From positions 17,159,557 through 17,223,556 of the forward strand of contig NW_019211456.1 in NCBI RefSeq assembly GCF_002443255.2: DNA of 64,000 nt, written 5' to 3'. Of the stretch, positions 57,676 through 64,000 are shown piece by piece. The position numbers and the translations under genes are program-made. Origin of the DNA: Varroa destructor (Eukaryota > Arthropoda > Arachnida > Mesostigmata > Varroidae). Under the pieces are notes generated by a model. It saw nothing but the letters and a program-made list of their open reading frames with translations. It had not been told where the DNA came from and searched no databases. Every line of letters starts with the position of its first letter. Within the stretch, counting starts at the first letter, position 1.

Positions 57676-60043
57676 TACCGTATCGTAGCAGTAATGGTGT
57701 ACAACATTTGCCGTTCGCGCTCTCTACTTAGCGTTTTTAGCTGCTGGGCAGGCCGAGTTCGTGGTAAACGATATTGGTAACGAACAATAAGCCGCCACCG
57801 CGCGACGGTTGCAAGGCTACTCTCTTGGGACACGGAAAAGTGGCGGGTTGGGTTTGAGGCCTAGGTGAAAATGGGAAGCATGAGACCGGTGCTGTTTGGT
57901 TGGTCGTCGCGCGGTCCGCGTCATCAACAGCAGTGAGCTCTTCTATTGCTGCTGCTGTGCGAACAGGAATGACCTCGGATCCCTTTTAGCGACCCCAAAC
58001 GCACCCCTTGCTAACAAAAGGATCCGACAACAGCACCTCCCATTTTCAGGCCAACGTAATGTCTGGATAGCCGCTGTCCTTACAGCCTGCTGCAATCTTC
58101 ATCGACCCAGCCATGGCCACAGCGGTGTTGTCGTTTAATTTGTGCTAGGCTAGCCAAAGAAACGAAATTATATTGCGACTATTAAGTGGATATTTGGATC
58201 ATATCTGTCTACTCGTAAGTATATTATGGATAGATCTGCAAGGAGAAAAAATTTCGGAGATCACGCGCAGTTAAATCGAGCTCACCTGGCTAAGCCTCTC
58301 GTACTGACGGTGCTAAAACTTCGGTTATTCCATTCGATAATATTACCAGATTTTTCTATTATACTTTCTACCATCCGTTTTAGTATAGACGGTCTTCTTT
58401 ATATAAACATTTGAATGATGCCTCAGGAAAGCCGAAGTAAGCCAATTTTGATCCATCTAAAGATATATTCACTTCTACTGAATGTGCCGGTTTTTAATGC
58501 AGACATGCGACATGGCGTACCAGTATTGAAAAACTCCCGTCCGAAAAGGAGTAGGCCCACTTACAGCCGCTTTCCAGTAAAATACATTTTCGGATGCTGT
58601 CAGCAATTTAGCTGAGAACTTCGGTCAAAACTACAATGTGAACACTTTAAAATTCGTCTTAAAAGATGATTTTCATAGAAATGGGCATGAATCTACATCA
58701 GTGGACAACTTCCCTGGGAAAATGGCATAAGTGAGTTTCAATGCAACTAGTCCAGAAACTAAAATGTCGATATCTGAGAAACTCAGCCCAAAATAATAAT
58801 GTTAACCTTAAAAAAGTATTTGCGGAGTTATAAGCGGAGCTACGGAGGCGGTATGACGCCGGCGTCAACTCTTTGAAGCTCTCACGAAAAGGTCCTTGTT
58901 CCTGACCGATCACCGACATCGGCGCCATGTGAAGACGTCGAGGGCTGGGTTTTCACAGCTCGACTCTACGCCACCATTATCGCGGCCACGCTATCATCGA
59001 CATCTGACGAAACCCTCCTCATGTCGCGACCGTTCGGCCTTTAGGCGGCACTTTTTTGGGTGTGCCCATTTCGCATACTAGAGGTAGACGGCGCTTAAGC
59101 CAACTTTGATGCCTTAATATTTTAGATAGCCAATCTACGAAGGTACTAACTAGCGCGTACTTTCAGCTCTTCATGTTGTCGACCCATTATTCCGCTGAAG
59201 TGCTCGTGCTGCCGCCTTACCCCTGGTGTCTTTTTGGTAGTTCGCTAGTGACGGGATTTCACACTTGACAGAACTCAATTGGACGAGATGTTAATCTCGT
59301 TCTGCAGGAAATATCTGCCGTATTAAAGTGCCAATGATTACTGAGGCGTAAGGCGCGAAGTCGGTACATAAGAATTGGTAGCATGCTTCGCTGCTTGAAT
59401 AGTCAGGTCACCGATGTCGAGAAGGAGGAAGCTTGTTGAAGCAGCCTTGTTGACGCCTTGCTCAATACAGCCAATCCAGTCCAATAGGCGGATTCATTGG
59501 CGAAGCAACCATATCCGTCGGCACTTTGGTGGCGACTATCGCGCGTATTGGGATTATCTCTTAAGGTGAAGGGCTTACTGTGGAGTGAGTAGCATCCAGA
59601 AGCAAGCAGAGCGTCTGTTACTTTCAGTGGGTTGACTTTCCTGAGTATGAAAAACCTTCTCATCGTAAACAGCTGCCTCAACAGTACATAAGTGACCGCC
59701 AAGTACGCCAGCAAGACAAACGATCGATAGGTTTTTTAGTGAAACGACCTGTTTTGCTCTCTACGTTGGACTACGTGCGCTTTTATCGCTTATGCATTTC
59801 AAGAGCTCACAAAAATATAACTTTACCAAGTATGTTTCAAACGAGAAGTGACCTAAAAGCACCTTTCTAAAATATAATCGATTTCAGCTGGTCAAGCATT
59901 ATTTGTCGAAATGTAAACAGAACAAAGAGGTTGGTCCGGAAACTCTGTGGAGATCACATATAAACGAGTTAGCGCGTTTAGTTGCATCACTCCATTATGC
60001 CAGCCCTTGTATTAAGACGCGCCACGACGAGAAGAAGCTAACA
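57676..60043. other. GC-richer block then mixed sequence, no supported gene
   Basis: 57.7-58.1 kb is GC-rich, with Cys/Ala-rich plus frames (from CTG/TGC tracts) that do not look coding. 58.2-58.6 kb has two consecutive ~65-codon plus frames without motif. 58.85-59.1 kb is GC-richer and contains the second TGACG palindrome. The minus frame 59403-59714 (103 codons) starts at TTG or similar and has no motif. Confidence 0.42.
58854..58867. promoter_or_regulatory. 14-bp TGACG palindrome, second copy
   Basis: TGACGCCGGCGTCA, a perfect palindrome, within a 17-mer shared with 10837-10853. Flanks are otherwise unrelated. Possible bZIP-type site by half-site content; low support, since a shared 17-mer in a window this size is only mildly unexpected. 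Confidence 0.22.
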
Positions 60044-60050
60044 ACCCAAG

Positions 60051-60070
60051 CCTAACCTAACCTAACCTAA
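60051..60070. repeat. Interstitial telomere-type repeat (CCTAA)4
   Basis: Four perfect CCTAA units, the C-rich strand of the arthropod telomere repeat TTAGG. They are flanked on both sides by the same 8-mer ACCCAAGC (60044-60051 and 60070-60077, overlapping the repeat ends). It could be a telomerase- or repair-mediated insertion with duplicated flank, or a chance slippage product of a CCTAA-like word. It is the main taxonomic hint in the window. Confidence 0.85.
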
Positions 60071-60077
60071 CCCAAGC

Positions 60078-63000
60078 AAAAAATTGTATCGCTCAGACTC
60101 TGCGAAGTACCGAGTGAGTCAAGTATAAATCTAGAATAGCCGTACCCTATAACGTCACCTAAAACGACCCTATGCACCTTTCAGTTAACATGTTTGTGTA
60201 CCATCGCTTTTTAAGGGCTAAGTTTTTTTCAGCTGGTATTGGCAGCGGGAACAAGAAAATCGATCAAAATAATGGCCTAGTTGCTTTTCGTTTTCCAAGT
60301 ACATTAACCACAGTCGACTTTTCCATAACTGGAGTAAAATTGAATTCTATAGAGGCACTAGTTTGTTTTAACAAACATTTCTTGCACCAGGAGAAACTGA
60401 CTGTTTTTAATTATTGACTCTGTCTTAAGCTCATCATTGCTCACATACTTCACTTGGTGGACGTCGACGCAGCAGGTGCTACAAAATGCATAGAAGCATG
60501 ATTAAATCATTTTCAGCGCTTCGCGAACTTCGATTCGTCACCGAGCGTTTGCTTCACAGATTCCAAGGCTACTACGCTATAATTTCTGCCGCTGCACTAC
60601 CTGCCTTATAAGACGAAGATCAATATTAAGTACAATATTAAGATCAGTATGTTTAAAGTGATTAGCAAGTGATGAAATAACTCTTCGGAAAACAGGTGGA
60701 AGCGAACTGGAAACTAAAGCTGCAAGAAGACGTTCTCTTAGTTGTGTGTGTCCTTTCAGTTTTCTATATTGCTTCTCCAAGAGTATTAAAATTATATCAT
60801 CTACACCCTCGCTTGGGAGTTAGTATGTAAAAATTGCACAGTGGTAGAAAAGTTTTTTCGACGCTTGATTTGCCCTGGGCGGCAGGTGATTCTCCTCGCC
60901 CTCTATTTTCCCTTGAATGCACTTTTTAAAGAGGGTTGGGAGGTAAAGTGCATAGAGCTGTCCTAGACGCCTTCCTCAGCTGCTGTACTTATACTCGGGC
61001 AAGAACTAGCTATACGTTCCCATTGCACGCTTGCCAGGATACCTTTAGCTGGTGCTCGTTGCAGGCATCCAAGCAAGTTTCTCCTAAACTCGTTTTTTCT
61101 TTTGAAGCTTTTTTCGGAAAGAAGAAGCCCATGTCAGGGGTGGGGCAGGGCAGGATGCATATACTTCTGGGGCACCTAAAGTAAAGCACGTTGAGGATTC
61201 AATTGCTGAGAAGGTAAAATCCACTCCAGGTATGTTAAGGCTACATTTACATTCACAGTATTACCAAAGTGTCGAAATATATCAGTAGCAGACAGACGGA
61301 AGAAAAGGTGCTGCAGAAGTTGAGTACGAAGAAATCACTACACAAGAAAAGCATGATATTAGAGCAAAAAAATGGAAATGAGCTCCGTGAGAGTATTAAG
61401 AGCCGCCGCCTTTTCTAAAAGTTTTTCCTTGGAGTCTTATCGCTCTGTGGACAAAGTTACGACGTAATCCGTGGTCGGTTTAACCTTATAGCGGCTTATT
61501 TTAAAGGGCACAAAATAGACAACCGGAGAAATAAAAAAATTTGCACATGTGCACCTGAGCATTCAGCCACCAGGTGTTACGGCAAAGATGCGTAAATCTT
61601 TTTATAGGAAGGTGCTTGCTTGTTCAGGTGTTCAAAATACAAGCGTGCAATAGCTTGAGCAATTTTGCACAACATAAAAACTATTGCTACGTAGCGGGCC
61701 GTGGAGTTAGCGTCAAAGTTCATATAAGACAATACGTTAATTTTACTAACATCATAGTGCTGGTTTAGCTTTTTCCTTCAGTAGTCCCTTATTAATACTA
61801 AAACTAACTTACTTTACAGTTTTTCTTTATTGTGTCCTCTACTGATGCGTTCATCGTTTCGGTTCAGGCCGTGGTGAAATATGAAGTCACAAATAATTCC
61901 TAACTTCAAGAGATCTCCTTTATAAAGTTGTAGCAAAGGGTTTCTACCAGATTTAAGGGTGATTTTTGCTCTGACTTTTTGCTTGTAATGAATAGAAAAC
62001 ATGAAATAACTGACCTTCCTATATATTTCTGTGGAATTACAACTCAGAATAATTAAATTCCCTGCCCATGCCTCTCCTACAACTTCAACTAAATGAGTCT
62101 TACAGCAGCGATAGCCAGCGAAACTTCAAAACCCGACCTCAGTCAATGTCGTTGAACTCAGATCGGGGAGATGCGTTGCCGCAGAACAACATCCAACAAC
62201 ACAGTAGACGACTATAATGAGGCAGGCCTCATCCCAGGACACGACAGGTGACCCACATCCGACAAACAGATATCCCTGCAGTGCTATAATATACCGTGTT
62301 TACTGTGATCTGCGGGTACAGAGCGCAACTGTAGATAGACAGAGATGGGATTCACTTCGAAATATTTACATGTTTTCTTACAAAAAAAAGAAAAAAGAGA
62401 AAAAAATAATAAATCTCTCTCTTAAACGAGACTTTGCGGTGACTCTGGCCAGTAGCTATTTCTCTCGTTTCAAAATCAGTCGCCAATAGAGAAGTGACCG
62501 CGCACCATCGTGACCAATATACGATTGAGCTCCGTACGCCTAATTCTACCGCGACTACCATCGAAACGGCAACAACAGCAACAGGCCTTTCGGAGAGCAG
62601 GCAACTTTGCTGTGTATATATATGTATATATAATTGGAAAATAAAGCGAACGTTCTGTTTATTTCACAAACCATTTCTATTGGCTCGTACAAAATCGTAC
62701 ATGATTGGGTGCTCACTATGTATTTGTTGTCAACTACTTAACTTTAAAATTGGAGACATTATATTTTTTTGTTAAACATGTTTTATTGTTGACAATACAA
62801 TATTGTTTTTTCTATTCTGTTGTATCTAATTGTTTAACACTCTATGGAGGGTGTAACCTGAAATTGAAAGCTGAAAAGCTGGCTTGCCTACACTAAAAAT
62901 AAGCTATACAATTAGCTCACAGGCAATAATTGGAAGAGACTCAAAAGAGTAAATAGGAAATAAGCTACTCTATGACATGTAAAATCAATATTGGCTTAAA

Positions 63001-63393
63001 GTTCTCGTGAGGCTTTACCTATAGTGACCACTTCGATGTCGTCCATTATGCAAGAGTCATATATGCAAAATGGATGACAAAAGTTCAAAATATCGATCTG
63101 ATGCCAGAACGAGGTATAATTCAGTTTTGAAGTTCAAGCATTGGAGCTTGATAACATACATTCTGTAGACGTTACTACGAGCAGGGCATTATGATATTTT
63201 AAATATTTCATTGAAAGCATATGTTCTAAGGACTAATCTCTCCTTAGAATAGGAAGAAGCATAAAAAGCACGCAATGTAGCGTGAACGATAGAAATAAAT
63301 TCTTGTAATAAGATGACGCGGCGTACCCCGATTGTGCTGATTGATTGATTTCCTTCTTTAAAGATTTTTTCATTACCCCAGTGATTCCTCACA
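60078..63393. other. No supported gene; AT-rich with A-rich tract
   Basis: Plus frames 60172-60417 and 60936-61184 and minus frame 60577-60780 have no start context or motif. An A/G tract lies at 62382-62407, next to (CT)4 at 62413-62421. 62613-62632 is a short degenerate TATATATG run. Nothing else stands out. Confidence 0.5.
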
Positions 63394-63605
63394 TGAATAA
63401 TACTTCAGATCGACATGACCCTATTTTGCACGAAACACTTTTTTCAGATTGTAGGAATAATTGGTGCCACATTGTCTATGCTGTTACTGGATTATTTCCT
63501 ATGGCAATCATTTTTTACTTTATTACTTTGGTGTTAATTGGCCCCCTTCGAGGTCACAATTTAGAAAAAATGATCAACGAGAAGCATTTCATCATTATAA
63601 AGTGA
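63394..63605 (+). CDS. Possible short membrane-protein exon, 70 residues
   Basis: ATG at 63394 opens 70 codons to TGA at 63603-63605; the open frame extends 16 codons upstream without another ATG. It has an N-terminal polar part with a sequon (NNTS), then one strongly hydrophobic segment of about 22 residues (VYAVTGLFPMAIIFYFITLV) and a basic/charged tail. That is a type I or tail-anchored topology if real. About 59% of codons begin with a purine. An acceptor-like TTTTTTCAG falls inside, at about 63440-63448. The frame it opens is also hydrophobic and ends after 29 codons, so the exon edges are ambiguous. No family is recognised. Confidence 0.2.
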
Positions 63606-64000
63606 ACGCATGGCACGTCTAAAAGGATCAGCTATTACATAAGATTTTCGAAGAAAGCTAGACAACATTTCAACAATAAAATAAACTTCGAACTAAGCAA
63701 AAACAAAAAGCGCGCACCGAAATATTCTGCGCTTGTTCGCTTCAAGCTTCAAAGAAAAGCTAGATTTTAATCGTACGTACCAAAGAGAACCGCCAAGATT
63801 ATATATCTATGTATTAGATTAGGTTAAGGATGTAAATGTTGAGCACTTTTATAAAGAAAAAGACCTCAGGATTAGAAGACAATGCAAAGGATATATATGT
63901 ATTTAATATTGTATATAAGTGTTTGGTGGATACTGGCTATCGGCCAAACACGATTGGTCTCGATCGGTCTGGACCATGCAGAAAACAACTGTCCTTTGCA
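63606..64000. other. Window end, no gene; one small hairpin
   Basis: AT-rich. GTGTTTGG (63919-63926) pairs with CCAAACAC (63944-63951), with an inner GATA/TATC pairing, giving a 33-nt stem-loop near the window edge. Size is close to chance. Confidence 0.5.

Noticed and set aside
26369..63951. Hairpins at 26369 and 63919 share CTGGCTATCGGCCA in opposite orientation
   Set aside because: About 14 bases shared is at chance level for all pairs in the window.
1..64000. Bacterial-type features (operons, Shine-Dalgarno starts, CRISPR arrays, rRNA or phage genes)
   Set aside because: No dense coding, no regularly spaced repeats and no rRNA-like conserved blocks were seen. The sequence is eukaryotic in character.

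Overview
Nothing in this window behaves like microbial DNA. It reads as nuclear eukaryotic DNA that is mostly intronic or intergenic. The base composition is AT-rich with patchy GC-richer islands. Long T and A homopolymers, (TA)n, (GT)n/(AC)n and trinucleotide microsatellites are scattered through it. The longest reading frames (about 160 to 175 codons) are close to what chance gives in 64 kb at this composition. No protein family could be recognised in any frame. A short interstitial run of the arthropod-type telomere unit (CCTAA/TTAGG) near 60.05 kb is the only taxonomic pointer, and it suggests an arthropod. A mite-like chelicerate would fit the look of the sequence, but that is a guess.

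Layout. 0-3 kb: a coding-like remnant on the minus strand (about 0.3-0.6 kb) and a 167-codon ATG frame on the plus strand (1.9-2.4 kb). 3-8 kb: one possible 3' terminal exon (3.9-4.1 kb) and a 45-bp sequence present twice as a direct repeat, 1.2 kb apart. 8-14 kb: plain AT-rich sequence ending in a tRNA-like (SINE-like) fragment. 14.1-14.7 kb: a GC-richer island with the longest uninterrupted plus-strand frame, which contains a signal-peptide-like stretch. 17.2-18.0 kb: a GC-rich block with (CAG)6. 19.05 kb: an ATG exon candidate behind a TATA-like sequence. 24.49-24.55 kb: a perfect 24-bp hairpin with an 11-nt loop and a T run, the clearest unexplained structure in the window. 27.6-30.3 kb: GC-richer sequence with one broken and one open coding-like frame. 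30.56 kb: (AT)21. 37.4-38.3 kb: trinucleotide repeats and coding-like frames on both strands. 40.7-41.1 kb: a coding-like frame on the minus strand. 50-57 kb: homopolymers, compound microsatellites and a 14-bp inverted repeat. 57.3-58.1 kb: (GCC)6 and a TATA/initiator-like promoter candidate at the edge of a GC-rich block. 60-64 kb: the telomere-like repeat and one short frame with a hydrophobic segment.

No set of genes working together can be described. Every coding call is a low-confidence candidate based on open frame length, purine bias at first codon positions, splice or start context and residue composition. The repeats and hairpins are read directly and are secure as sequence, but their function is inference. 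I found no convincing undescribed system. RNA-seq, small-RNA mapping and protein homology searches would settle most of the open calls.
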